A stretch of DNA of 64,000 bases from Atherinomorus stipes (lineage: Eukaryota > Chordata > Actinopteri > Atheriniformes > Atherinidae): contig JALJCO010003472.1 in assembly GCA_023101725.1 (NCBI GenBank), positions 62,001-126,000 on the forward strand, written 5' to 3'. Below are positions 45,198 through 56,744 of the stretch, one piece after another (position 1 is the stretch's first letter; every line of letters starts with the position of its first letter). The translations under genes were made by a program, and so were the position numbers. The notes under the pieces were generated by a model. That model searched no databases, was not told the DNA's origin, and saw nothing but the letters and a program-made list of their open reading frames with translations.

Positions 45198-46535
45198 ATA
45201 GGTTGGTTGCACCATACGTAACATCCATAGGACGCTAGCGCGCGAAATGCAGACGGGAGGGCCAGAAGGAAAGTCACCTGTAATTTCTGTTTGGAAAATG
45301 CCTCTCTGTCGTACAGTTTGTGGCTGCTCTAATCATGCTATCAGAGAAAAGGATACGTTTCTTTTTCTTTGGAGTACCTAAAACTGTCGTTAACAAAGTT
45401 GAAAAATGTCACAACGCTGCAAAACATGGATTTTAAACCTTCGCCTTCTTTGGAGGAGCTACCAATGCCAGAGTTTACAGCAACCACTTTATAAAACAGG
45501 TGAGATAGTTTATTATTATTTTATTATTTATTGCTAAGGATATTTCCCCACTGTCTCTGACAGCAAACCAGTTTTTAGGGGGGTTTCTGTGGATCTCTGT
45601 GACTGGTCGACCTGGTTTGGAGAAATGCGGTTTGACTTATACACAATCTACAATTCCATTAGGAATTTGGGATAACAGAAGTAAAATAAATGAATATACA
45701 AGATCCAAGCACATAAAAACACTCAGCATTAGCAATATTATGAGCTAGGTTATTTATTTAAAATAGCATAACCCACTATTACCCGCAGAAAACAGGTGAC
45801 AGCCATTCAAAGCTTATTTGGATCCTGGTTGACCCAACATGAAACAGAATAACTGTCGGCTTCTCGGCTGCTGAAGGCTTCATTCATCAGACAAACTGAG
45901 GTAAAGTCACAAGCGTTGCTTTCTTTTTTTTTCTTTTTTTTGCGGACCTCGGGTGGATCTCTGCCCCGCTTGCAGCCTCATTCTGGGCTTTGCAGCGCAT
46001 GGGTATCCTGATGAAGCAAATTATGGTTTTAAAAAAATAAAACAGCTGATGGTCCTCGTGTGTGATAGAGACCGAGCCTCACACATCCTCCACTGCTCAC
46101 AAACAAGTCAACAAACAAACAAACAAGTAAACACAGCTACAGTTTGGAAAATCCCTCTTAGGGAGAGAAAGCGATTTTGGAAAGGAAGCTCAGCCTCATG
46201 GGGGAGACCGACGGTTCCAAACCACGTTAACTTCTTCATTTTGGACACCTGTCCCCCCTACAGTTGTAATTTTTAAGATCAGATGTCCAAAAGTAAATTT
46301 ATGAGCGTTGCTTTGTCAGCAACGAGATGGTTTGTGATTTACTGGTTAGACTTCATGGGTCATATCTTATGTATAAATATATTGTTTGGCAATATGGTGT
46401 CTGGACCAGCCCATTCAAAGCCTCAGCGTACTCACTGTCACTCATTTCGCTGTGTTTTGAACTGGAGGAAAACACTTCTTGCCCTCCGTCTGCATTTCGC
46501 ACGGCATCCGGGTCACGTGACTGAAAGCCACCTAT
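45198..46535 (+). mobile_element. THAP-exon DNA transposon relic (P- or Kolobok-like), internally deleted
   Basis: The outer ends form an inverted repeat of about 65-75 bp. Left ATAGGTTGGTT pairs with ATAGGTGGCTT read from 46535 on minus. Further in, the left CGCGAAATGCAGACGGGAGG pairs with TGCGAAATGCAGACGGAGGG on minus. Just inside the left repeat is a decayed THAP zinc-finger exon (45298-45499) ending at a consensus splice donor. THAP domains are the DNA-binding part of P-type and Kolobok-type transposases. The 970-bp interior shows no RNase H-like catalytic motif, so the catalytic exons are deleted or unrecognisable. No clear target duplication. The superfamily assignment is inference. Confidence 0.6.
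45298..45499 (+). pseudogene. Decayed THAP-domain first exon
   Basis: From the ATG at 45298 the frame reads MPLCRTVCGCSNHAIREKDT and then stops at a frameshift. The next frame continues FFGVPKTVVNKVEK. The last frame ends with GATNARVYSNHFIKQ and abuts GTGAGA, a splice donor, at 45500. THAP domains (Cys-x2-4-Cys, long spacer, Cys-x2-His) begin at the N-terminus and close with an ARVCS.HF motif. Here the expected third Cys is Tyr (VYSNHF) while the His is kept. Two frameshifts and the lost zinc ligand mean it cannot make the folded domain. In the parent family it would bind the transposon termini. Confidence 0.65.
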
Positions 46536-47619
46536 AGGATGAATAAATTTGAGGACGACTACATGTACCAAACATGGAGCACTGGAGAAACTTTTGAACA
46601 GTTTTAAACGTATTCATGATGTAATTGATAAAAGTTGACAAAAGTAAATATTGGAAAAAAAAAAACATAAAGCATAATAGAAATATAAAATTAGCCTTGA
46701 ACTGTCTTACATTTATCCCAAAGGCTTGCTCCTGTTCTTGTCAGAGTGGAAAGGGGAACTTGGGAATTGTTGGCCTCAAATTCTGCCATTTGAAGCATAC
46801 ATAGGCTACTTGCACAGGAAATATATTGGTAATATCTCCCTCGACTGAGTGGCTTGATTCTTCAAGTTAGAATAAAACATTTCTCAGTGTGGACTCAGGT
46901 TTTGGTTGTTTGGGAAGGAGAAGGCACAGCAGGAGATGGCGAGATCTCCTGCTGGTTCCTCTGATGTGCACTGAATAAGAATTCGCCCCACAACCAGGAA
47001 AAGTTCAAACCTGAGCAGATTTATGTCGGTTCAATCTAACAGTGATGAATTGTTTCACATTTAATGCCTTGTTGTAATCAATGCTTGAATTTGCAAAGGG
47101 CCCCTGAAGGAAAGCAAAGACTAAAATAATGTTTTCTGGCTGCCTGCTCTGCTGCTGCTCTGGAGGACAGACACGCACAAGGTGAATAAATGCTGCAGTG
47201 ATTTTTGATATAATTGGAAAATAAATAGTTGGCACTTTTAGGAGAAATAATGAAAACCCGTCACAACAAATCTTGGCTTTTGAAGGATTTCTACGAAGTG
47301 AAGACAAATGGTCTCAAGTTACTAGAAAATAAAGGAGGTGCAGCACAATCCAAGCATTTGAATAGCTGATCAGAAAACACAGAGATAAACAGTCATAATT
47401 TAGCATTTGCCAAACAAATTTAATATAGGAAGTTCAATGATTAAAAAAAACAAAACATTTCAAAATGTCTCAAAATGTTGTAAAAAAAAAAAGTAAAACT
47501 GAAAAGAAAAAAATTGCTGGATTCAAACCAACATCATGTTTCTTATTTCTTGGCATATTTATGACATTTTCAACAGTCTTTGTTATTTCTTTATTTCTTT
47601 ATTTATTATTTCTCAGACC
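46536..47619. other. Unassigned spacer
   Basis: A-rich runs near 46650 and 47450-47510. The minus frame 47307-47005 has no domain. Nothing supported. Confidence 0.5.
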
Positions 47620-48290
47620 TCCACCAAGGAGCTCATGTCTGCCTCATATTGTCATTCACAACAAAAACTTATACTCCTGCATTTATTTAATCTACATCAT
47701 GGGATTCCTTGACCATGAAAACATACCAACAGCATCTGGAATCACGCTTGTATCACTATTACTTCAAGAGTTATTTCCAAAAATCGATATTTCCATAATG
47801 GCGGTTTTCTTCTGGCTCTAGCTCCGTTGCTATTGAAGAGGCGTCAATTCTGTTGACATACTCCCAATTCAGCAGAGTCTTAGCTACAATTTGTGTTAGT
47901 AGCATGTCTGTTTCTTCAATTGTTACCTTTCAGCATTGAAAGTTGCAACAACTCCCTTATTTTTGTATGTTCGGGATGATATCTGGAAATTTTTCTGAAT
48001 CTGGATCAACTTTTGAAATATTATAGAACTCATTTCTTTACCAAACACTTCGGCCATTTGTATAGTGTTAAACAAAAATTCTTAAATTTGGCCTCTCACA
48101 ATGATAAAGAATCCTTAAAAAAGTGATCCAGATCACCACCAGAATTTAATGGGTTGGTCCTTGGGCTGAGCATACGGCTGGTGAAAATTTCAGGTCAATC
48201 TGTCCAGAATTTTTTCCATAAAGTTGCCGACAGACAGACAAGCAAACCAACCCTACCAAAACCATAACCTCCTTGCCTGAGGTAATGACC
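47620..48290. mobile_element. 'CCAAGGAGG' DNA-type element, both ends
   Basis: Left CCTCCACCAAGGAGCTCATG; right on minus CCTCAGGCAAGGAGGTTATG. The interior word GATAAAGAATCCTTAAAAAAGTG is the inverted counterpart of CAGGATTTTTGAAGGATTCTTTATC at 43420, so this copy runs opposite to the fragment at 43310. The right subterminal region (GACAGACAGACAAGCAAACC) is typical of the repeat. The class is uncertain. Confidence 0.6.
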
Positions 48291-48560
48291 AGATCAGACC
48301 AAAGCTACGACCCAACTCAGTAGATGAGAGATTGTTAACAATGGAGGCAACAGCATGCTTGAGGGAGGTGGGAAATAAAAAATTATACATCAACTGTGTT
48401 ATTGTATGTAAACTGATATAGAAACAAAAGTTATTTTCTCTTAGAAAAGTCCTCCCATTACAAGGTTTTGATGATGTTGGGGTCTTAACTTTGTTGTCAG
48501 CTACTAAATCTTTTGTCTTTCTTACTTTAAAGGAGGGAAAATACACAAAAAATTCTCTGC

Positions 48561-49196
48561 TTAAAGGGACACTGTGTAATCGGGAGCAGCTCCCTCGTAC
48601 TTTTCATGCTGCATTCGCGTGAAACCGGGCAGACCGACGACATCCGCTGCATGTAAAGTTATCACCGGCCTCTATGTGAAGATGTGGTCCATCAGTTACA
48701 GTGACATCAGTCCACATCTGTTCGGTTGTCATGGTGATGTATTGTTTTCCATGACCCATGTTTTACCGTCTTTCGCTCGGCTTCATTGATTAAAATGACA
48801 TCTGGTTTGTTACCAACGGCCGTCTGCCCGACTGCACGTGAACCCAGCGTCAGTGAGACGCTAGTCTCTCCCCACTGCAGTGCGGTGACTTTTCAAAGGC
48901 ATTACCTCGAACTGAGCTGAAAACTCCGGTGTGTCCGGTGAGTTTCTGTGTTTTCCTACTGTCACGCTTCTCCCGAACGCAAAAACATGGCGATACGACA
49001 TGGCAGCCCCCACCGAGCCGCCCTGCTCGATGTGTAAATGAATGATACGAACGGCAAATTTAGAACTTAGAGGAGCACTTCAGTTTGTTGATGGGAGTGA
49101 TTACTGATTAATGAAAAAACACTTTTGAACCAAATAATCAGTTTTTGTGAATAAAACACAGGAGAACTTACACAATATCCCTTTAAGAACATTGAT
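48561..49196. mobile_element. TTAA-ended nonautonomous element
   Basis: Left TTAAAGGGACACTGTGTAAT and right (minus) TTAAAGGGATATTGTGTAAG match at 17 of 20 positions. Span 636 bp. The interior is GC-richer and CpG-bearing. No transposase. One of several families here with TTAAAGG ends. Confidence 0.82.
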
Positions 49197-49851
49197 TTAG
49201 GCATTTACATCGGCAAAACTCATGAACACACAATGCTGTAATTAATAATTAGTCATTAACACTACAGAGCATGCTGAAACTAATTGCATCACCTTCCCAT
49301 GGTCAGATTAGATGTGTGTGCTTTCCTCTTTACCACACACACTTATTCAATCTGATAGCATGGCTTTTCAACTCAACTCAGCTTTCTCTACAACTAAATT
49401 AGTTTCTGACTGAATCTGGTCTCGGACAAATATTTTCAACTTGTGTAATTACACTGAACCAACGCGTCCCCAAACTTTTATTCCTTGTCCTTTGTTTGTA
49501 CATAATTATTCTCTTATTAGTTGGTCGTTGAGGAAAACAGTAGCAAAATCTTTTATCAAACAAAGTAAACAGCTTGATAACTTGATTTAATTCTTTTTTT
49601 CATCCATTTTTTGGTAAATATATTTTTAATACAACATTGTATTTATTTAGTAATCATAATCATCAGTGAAGGATGTGTTTGCATTCCTTTCCAAACTAAA
49701 AATAGGAAAATCACATAAGTAAACAGCCGTTTAAATGTCTTGCTTAAGCTGGTCTCAGTAAAAAACGAGCATGACAGCATCATTTCTAGGATGCAGTACT
49801 ACAGCCATTCCTTCAACTGTGTCTTTACAGCTCTGTTCATAGCAGCCTGCT
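49197..49851. other. Unassigned spacer
   Basis: AT-rich, with no gene or repeat recognised. Confidence 0.5.
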
Positions 49852-50687
49852 TTACTGTGTGCTTTCAGACCAAATGCGATTTGGGCGTCAAAAACGCGCC
49901 TGACCCCCAAAGTCGGACGCTGTGTCACTATTAAGTCAGATGCTTGATTCCCAGCGTCTTGACGCCCCCAACTCGCGTAGAGGGGTGTCCAGCCAAGCCC
50001 CGCTCAACGCACGTCGGGCAGAGCCCCTCCTTTTTCTTTTTCCCATCACCGCTCTGTCTTCACCATGGCAGATGCAGGAGAGAGAGAGAGACTCGGCTTT
50101 ATGTGATAAACCAAGCTAGGGAACGTCGTTGTTGGGCGTCTCTGCTCCATGTCTGGTTCACCAGATGATTCCAGGTGTTCTGAGCGTGATGAGTTTCATC
50201 ATTTACTCCAGGAGCTGCACCGGCGAGGGACACTTTCAGCCGTCTGATCCGGCCCAGTTTAACAACCCGCTGTCCCGATGCGGGGCAGCATTATAAGCCC
50301 ATTACATCCCATCAGGACAGCAGGTCATCAAACCGCCGTTCAGAAACCGGGACCGACACAGATCACAGTTTATCCTCCTCTGTCTTCAGAGAGAGAGGAG
50401 ATTCTTCTGGGTGTTTCCCCTCCTGTCAGAAAATGTGTGTCTGCGCCATGACATTGAGCTGCTCTGATTGGTTGACGCCCCACGTCAAGACACCAAAGTT
50501 CAGATTTTCCAACTCCGGCGTCTGCCGCCCTTGATAGTATTTGTTGAACACTGAAAATCCTAAAATTTGACGCACGAAACGCACTGCAAGGAGGGTCTAT
50601 GCTCCTTGACGTGCGTCGGCCATTGACTTTGCATATAAACCTGACGCCCTTGATGCCCAAATCGCGTTTGGTCTGAACACACCGTAA
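49852..50687. mobile_element. hAT-like nonautonomous element with GTTCAGACC-type ends
   Basis: Left TTACTGTGTGCTTTCAGACC then AAATGCGATTTGGGCGTCAA; right on minus TTACGGTGTGTTCAGACC then AAACGCGATTTGGGCATCAA. The inverted repeat is about 40 bp with few changes. The body (836 bp) is rich in GACGC words (GACGCCC, TTGACGTG), with a (GA)n at about 50079-50092. The minus frames at 50370-50787 cover the right half but contain no known domain. Confidence 0.82.
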
Positions 50688-51290
50688 GGGGTTTGGGTGG
50701 GCCACTCACCTCCACTTGAGCATGTTTTCTTCTGAAGAGTATGTGATGATGCTTTTTTTTTTTTTCTTTACTTGTCCTGTCCAGCATCGAAGCAAGCAGA
50801 ATGGAAATCTGATTGCTTTATTTTGTTGAACAGTTTTGCTTTACCAAGCGGAGCTTTATGAACATAAGGCTCCACTTGATATCCTGTTTATTCATTTTAT
50901 TTCTTTATTTAAACATTTGTCTATTACACCATTCCATATCATACTGCTGGGCCTGACAAGGGAGAAATGAAAGTTAACAGAGGTAATGATAGAAAGTGGA
51001 ACAGAGAGAAAGGAGTAAGGAAGAGGAAGAGAGAGAGGAGAGAAAACATAAATCCACTTACACAGTTCACTGGTACATCTGTACAGCGATCCCTAAACAA
51101 CCAAGGTCTCTGTTGGAAAACAAAACAAGCAATCCCCTACAGGAGGACCTGCAGGTGGCTTAAATATCCTCAGATCATACAAACACACGCAGAACTACGC
51201 AGAGAAGAGGTACAACCCTAGTCCTCGCAATGGGAAGCAGTGTCACAGTGTCAACATGCATAATAAAGGGTGCTCCGTGGTGATACAGTC
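50688..51290. other. Spacer with T(14) tract and A/G-rich patch
   Basis: A T run lies at about 50752-50765 and a purine-rich stretch at 50985-51045. The plus frame 50967-51221 is Lys/Arg-rich from this composition and not supported. Confidence 0.5.
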
Positions 51291-51600
51291 ATGCAGATGC
51301 AGCCTCGTCTCTGCAAGGAGGAGGAAGCCCGCAAGGCTCACGACCCAGGCCCCCAGCAGCCACCCAGAGGCCCAGATCCCAGCTACCCCCCCCCCCCCCC
51401 AAAGAACGGACATGCATCCCCCCGAGGGGCGGCAAAGGCGGCCCCCGTCGGAGCCCCCCGCGGTCTGGGGGGCCTGGCCCAGCGGACCAAGACCAGCAGC
51501 TGCCGACCCCACCGGGGCAGAGACAGCGCCGGGCCCAGGGCCCAAGCGCCCAGGAGCAGTCACCCCCCCCCCCCCGACCCGGGCGGTGATGCTATTGATG
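51290..51600. repeat. GC-rich low-complexity island with two poly-C tracts
   Basis: C(15) at 51386-51400 and C(13) at 51563-51575 bracket a segment of CCAG/GGCCC-rich DNA. It sharply contrasts with AT-rich neighbours. Open frames on both strands (51256-51660 and 51270-51638 plus, 51563-51243 minus) result from a lack of AT-rich stops and give Pro/Ala/Gly-rich peptides. Confidence 0.75.
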
Positions 51601-52380
51601 ATGATGATGCTATTTTACTGGTCACCTTGTTTTTCTGATCTTGTACTAAGATCTCTGTGACTTGCAGTATTATTTAATAAACGTATCAGCGGAACTCATA
51701 AAGTTGTTTTCTCATGTCAAAAGATGCGTGCAGGTGACAGCTTTCTTTCTGATCAGCCTATAGTTCCAAGGAGTAGTCTTTCAGGAAGATGGACTTGTGA
51801 TGATCATACCATGGTCAAAGTGAGTGACTTGCCAAAGAGACCAGCCTCTCTGTTAAACCTTGGTATAAAACATCTCTGCTGTGACACGTGAGCAGTCGTC
51901 TCAGTACTTCTTTCACATACGACGTTCTGAACAAGGCTCTGGCTGCAATTGATTCATCTTTCCTCAATTCATCTCTTTGTAAACTTCATTCAATAATTTT
52001 TTTACAATATGAATTATTTCTTTTTTCATAATAAAATTTGCATAAAATCTTAACTCACCATGGCTCATTATTGTCTCTTTTCCAAGCTGAAACGTACCAC
52101 TACCACACAAGGCTTAATGTGACAAAATGTTATGACCTGGAGAAATAGAGGAGCAAACATAGGGAAACATTTTACATTTGATGTAGAGAAAAACAAGGCC
52201 ATCAAAGGAAAACAGCAAATCTGAAGCAACATTTGCGCACCAACCATTTTGAAATCCATTCAAAACTAAACATGCTAAAGCTAGCAATGAATCATAAGCT
52301 AAAAACCTAAAGATACCATGGCTGTTGGGCGAACATCACTAATTACAGAAGTTATCGAGTCATCAACCATTAAGCTAATG
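51601..52380. other. Unassigned spacer
   Basis: No recognisable gene or repeat apart from a T-rich patch at 51980-52030. Confidence 0.5.
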
Positions 52381-52475
52381 TGGCAGTGTGGGGTCTGTTA
52401 AGTGTTCATGACTCTCACTTGGGAGTTTGTGGACCGAATCCCGCCTGGGCCCCCCTTGCATTCCTTGCCACACTG
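52381..52475 (+). mobile_element. Same SINE family as 32680, copy 3 (truncated)
   Basis: TTCATGACTCTCACTTGGGA, then the B-box-like GTGGACCGAATCCCGCCTGG and TCCTTGCCACAC. The A box and the leader of copies 1 and 4 are absent. Confidence 0.6.
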
Positions 52476-52574
52476 AGATAGCAATTAACAACTGACTGGC
52501 ACATTTTCAGAAATGCACAGTGTTTTTCAAGAAAAAATTTCTCAACTTAATACTTTATATCAGACATGCATAAT

Positions 52575-52965
52575 ACAGTGTTAGCCTGATATTGATATTG
52601 GGCAATACTCGCTTTAAAAATGAATACCAATATCTGCCGATATCAACCAGATTCTGGCCTGATATTGACCTGTATGATTAACCAATATATAACAGGTGCG
52701 GTTTGGTAACAAATCTGTAAAATCCTTTTTTTGCTTTTCTTTTTCAATCCCTGGGGCATGGGAATAACGTAAGGCTGAACCCACAGTGTGACATTGTGAT
52801 GTCTTCGGCAACTAGCCAATTGGATCTGCTGAAGAAGTGTTTTTCTAATTTTCACAATGAATGACTATTGCCTCCAATTCCACTTTAATATCGGTAACAG
52901 TTATCGGCCAAATGAGTTGTAAAATATCGGCATATCAGATATTGGCCAAAAATCCAATAGTGTGC
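52575..52965. repeat. TATCGGC-type MITE remnant
   Basis: GATATTGATATTGGGCAATA, CCAATATCTGCCGATATC at the left and TATCGGTAACAGTTATCGGCC, AATATCGGCATATCAGATAT at the right are degenerate words on both sides of a non-coding interior, a pattern of a common fish MITE. Borders approximate. Confidence 0.5.
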
Positions 52966-53699
52966 TTCCTCATTTCATATTGTAGTTGACTAAACGTACG
53001 ATAGATTTAGTTAACTTTATTTTCAGTTGACTAAAACTTCATCAAATCAAATTATTCATTAGACTAAATTCTGGCTGAAAGTAAATGACAATTAATTTTG
53101 GAGACTTTGAAACTAAATCAAAGTTTTTACTGTTAAAATAAACCCTGGAATCAGCGCAGTTGAGACAAATATGATGTGGCACGTTCCTTTCAAAGAGTCT
53201 TTCTTACATTTGAAAACTCTAAATGGTACTTGCAGTTAAGCTATAGTTAACAACATCAAGAGGAAGAAAATCTATTTCACCTTAAAGGCTGGATTTATAA
53301 CAGCTGTCAGATGCTTGCTGCCTTCTCAAGGGCCGAGTTTGTTAATGTACTGATTTATTCCACTCAAGCTGTTCAAGGTGTACAATATAACACTTCTCCA
53401 GTGCAGCGTGTGTGCCGTTTTGGAACACCATATTTGATTTTTACTCCTTTTCTTCAACTTCTCTTCTCCTCTGTCTGTCCTTTCCTCTCATCCCTCTGTT
53501 CTTCTGCTCCTTTCACCCCCCCCCCTCCTCTCTCCTCTGTCTCTGCCTGGTTCTCTGCCATCCGTCTGCCTCTGTGCCTGAGGTGCCGGTTGCTATTTGG
53601 ATGATTTAGTCCGAGAGGGAGAGAGGGATTTCATTAGCTGTTTACCTGAGGGCCTCTGGTACCCGTCGTGCTATGAGGCTGCTTTATTAAAAAGAAGCC
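52966..53699. other. Spacer with pyrimidine-rich tract
   Basis: C/T-rich, including C(11), at about 53455-53575. Nothing else recognised. Confidence 0.5.
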
Positions 53700-53965
53700 C
53701 ACATTGAGCTGTGGAGGTGTGCGGTGCCACAGCGGGTTAAGGTTCATCCAATGCATCTGGCCATGGGTTTGAATCCTTGGAGTGGATGTGCACCTTTGGG
53801 CCCGCGATACTGTGTGAATGCTTTATTTCGAATCCTGCAGTTGACCGTGAGGAACACGGGGGCTCAACTTAATAGGGTGCACGAAACGCAGAGGGTTTGA
53901 GTCCTCTGAGTGGGGGTGTGCTCATGGGACACATGGCTGCAGCACCGCTTTATTAAAACTCTACA
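53700..53965 (+). repeat. Possible tRNA-related SINE, two tandem units
   Basis: GGTGCCACAGCGGGTTAAGG (A-box-like) with ATGGGTTTGAATCCTTGGAG (B-box-like), then a second similar unit, GGTGCACGAAACGCAGAGGG with TTTGAGTCCTCTGAGTGGGG. Both units end in GCTTTATT. The family is not recognised. Confidence 0.35.
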
Positions 53966-54294
53966 CCACACTGAACAGAGTTCACTTCCAGTTATAAGTG
54001 TAAAGGCTTTAAGGTTTAATATCACAGCTTTACTCATATTTGTAGTGTTTCAGTCGATATGTGTTTCAGTTATTAATGAAAATTAAAAGGAAAATTCTGA
54101 CAAAGCTGCTGATGGATCCAGCAGGGTTGGAAACACAAGTATAAATTCATAACAAAGGCAGAGAAAAGACTGAATTCAGTAACTTTAACATAACCACGGT
54201 AGAGAAATCCTTTTGAATCATTTACAAATCATTTAAGCAGCTAAAGACTGTTTGAACAGGCTTTTCACAGCAAATAGCTACTCATACACTTTAT

Positions 54295-54400
54295 TTATTC
54301 ATTTTTACTTACTTGATCTTACCTGTATTTTTGTTGTTGTGTTATGATGTAAAGCACTTTCTGACTCCTGTTGGTGAAAAGTGCTACATAAATACATTTT
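54295..54400 (+). mobile_element. L2/CR1-type LINE 3' tail
   Basis: GATGTAAAGCACTTTCTGAC, then GTGAAAAGTGCTACATAAAT, is the conserved 3' terminal hairpin (AAAGCACTTT with AAAGTGCT) of L2-like LINEs. Confidence 0.65.
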
Positions 54401-55740
54401 CCTTACTAACAAGAAAGCTGATAAAACACATCTTGAAAAAGAAATAATTCATCAGCTATTTGTTTGTGGCAACCTTCATTAAGCTCATGCGCAAGAAGCC
54501 GGTTTAATTAAACACCTTTAAGGGATCATTTATTTTTTTAGAGGCTGTGAATAAAGAATATCAGTGGAAACTGTCGAAAATTTAAAACAACCACAAATGT
54601 GCAAAGCGATACGCCAGATATTCTCCCCGTTTTCATCTGTGCATGTTGTTTCTGCTGCTTCAAGGTTTTTTACTGGCTGCAGGTTTGTTGATTTAAGTAT
54701 TTGAATTGCATTTTTGTGTTTTGTGAGTTTTCATAAGGCCACTTCAGATTTGCTTTACTAGTAAATGGAAACTTGGCTGCTGTGTTTTTTTGCGCACTAT
54801 GGCTGCCTAAGTTGGCGTTAACTTGTGCCAAATATTTTGGAAAGCTCTGGGCATGGTGCATGTTTGTGCTTTACTGGTTCTTTTTCTAAAAAGGTATTTG
54901 TTTGTGTGGGGGTTTTTTTTGGTGGTTTTGACTGGAGGAATAATCATTAACATCTGATCAATGCTTTTCTTTGCAGGAGATATGTAGCTGAATGAAGAAA
55001 AAACTTTTCTTTCCTTTCTTGTCACATTCTGTAACTGTGTACACTTGTTTTGTTTGTCTCAAATGTACAATGTAAGGTAACTTATTTGATGTAACATTTA
55101 TTTTTTTTAGGCATACAAGCTTTCTGCTTCTGCCTGTTTTGGTCTGACAACCTTTAATTGCTTTTATTAATGAAAATGTTTTTATGTGAAACAATAAACT
55201 GAAACTGAACTGAACTATTTTATGAGGATGACAAATCAAGACAAGGTGAATAATGTTTAATTTTCCTGATTGCAAACTAACTGGACATTAACTGATGATT
55301 GACTCTCTCTCTGTTAATGTCTTCATGCACAGGTGCTTGAATCCTGAAGTGAGTCCCATTAATCATAGTGCCATCATTTGGGAATCTGCCCACCAGTTCA
55401 CCCTTATCTCTTCTTTCATTTGTTTGGATGAGAACCTCTGAGGGGTGGTCAGCCAGTGTGTAGAGGTGTGGTTAATGGTTAATGATGTAGCAGACTGTTG
55501 ACTTTTGCACATGAAATTGTTTATCGATGAATAAATAAATGATCCCATGTCATAAAACAGAACAGTCATTAAGATGTGACTGAAAGAGCAGAGCTGCAGA
55601 TAAAAGATTTAGCAGAAAACAGTTTAACAAAGACTTACTGCGCCATTCTCTTTAGCAAATAATAATAATAATAATAAAAAACAGTTGTAGATTGCCAACA
55701 GTTTCAGATGAGTTTTCCAAGGAACATTCTTCTCTAGATG
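54401..55740. other. Spacer with (AAT)n
   Basis: (AAT)n at about 55661-55675. The minus frames 54670-55275 have no domain. Confidence 0.5.
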
Positions 55741-56055
55741 TGTTTATCTCCATCTACCCATCCATCTCCTACCACTTACTGGGGTCGGGCTGCAGGGACT
55801 GCAGTTTAAGCTGGGAAGCAAAGACTTCCCTCTCCCCGGCCACATTTGCCCGCTTGTCCAGGGAATCCTGAGGTGCTCCCAGGCCAGCAGAGAGAAATAG
55901 TCCCTTCAACATGTCCAGGGTCATTCCCAGGCCCTCCTTCCAGTGGAACACCTCACCAGGGAGCCATTTAGTAGGCATCCTAACCACATGCATAAGCCAT
56001 CCCATCAGCAGCTCTACTCTGAGCCCAAACTCCTTTGTACCCATGAGGAGCTTGC
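55741..56055. mobile_element. Fragment of a widespread teleost retroelement-like repeat
   Basis: The ordered words CTACCCATCCATCTCCTACC, GGGGTCGGGCTGCAGGGACT, CATGTCCAGGGTCATTCCCA, CAGTGGAACACCTCACCAGG and GCATCCTAACCACATGCATA follow a repeat frequent in fish genomes (a 'CTCCCAGGGAGGCATCC' type, probably LINE-derived). The minus frame 56044-55769 is an ORF through it. Confidence 0.5.
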
Positions 56056-56397
56056 AGAAATCCTCTGCATGTAGCTGACATCACTAACTGTGTTAATGCT
56101 GAGCAGACTGGATAAAATGGCCACATTTTATTCCTGTAAGACAGATTTAATCAGAAAACTGAAAACTGACTTTTCGATTTTATGTAAATATTATTGACAA
56201 AAATGACAAAGCTTTCTACTTTAGTCAGTCATTTGTTAGAGCACCTTTAAAAACAGAACAGCTACTTGTCGACTTTGTTTTAGTCATAAGGTTGAAGGTA
56301 AAACATGAAAATTATTATTTGCACACATAAAGTTCTACTTTTACATGATATTGCAGTAAGTTTTGTGTCCCCAACACGTAATTTTGAGCATTTACAT

Positions 56398-56600
56398 CAG
56401 GGGTAGGAAACTCCAGTCCTCGAGGGCCGGCGTCCTGCAGATATTAGGACTTTTCCTGCTGCACCACATCTGACTTCAATCAATGGGTAATTAGCAGACT
56501 TGTACAGCCAAGCTCTGGACATCAGGTGGTGCGTTGAAGCAGGGAGGCCCTGAAGACCTGCAGGATGCCGGCCCTCGAGAACCGGAGTTGCCTACCCCTG
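56398..56600. mobile_element. hAT-type MITE, 203 bp, with 8-bp target duplication
   Basis: The flanks are ATTTACAT (56390-56397) and AGTTACAT (56601-56608), 7 of 8 identical. The ends CAGGGGTAGGAAACTCCAGT and, on minus, CAGGGGTAGGCAACTCCGGT are near-identical inverted repeats extending through CTCGAGGGCCGGC. It belongs to the same broad family as 33554-33754. Confidence 0.9.
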
Positions 56601-56744
56601 AGTTACATGTTGATGACACGTAAATGAGAGTCAATTCATGCTTATTTCACATATTTTTTGTAGATCAGGTCAATAATTCTGGGCCAAAGGACATTATATA
56701 AATGGCCAAATACTCATTTTGATGATCTTATCAGAGCACATTAT

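Noticed and set aside
51243..51660. Pro/Ala/Gly-rich frames of 106-134 codons on both strands
   Set aside because: They result from GC-rich low-complexity DNA with few stop codons. Both strands are open at once and the peptides have no domain.
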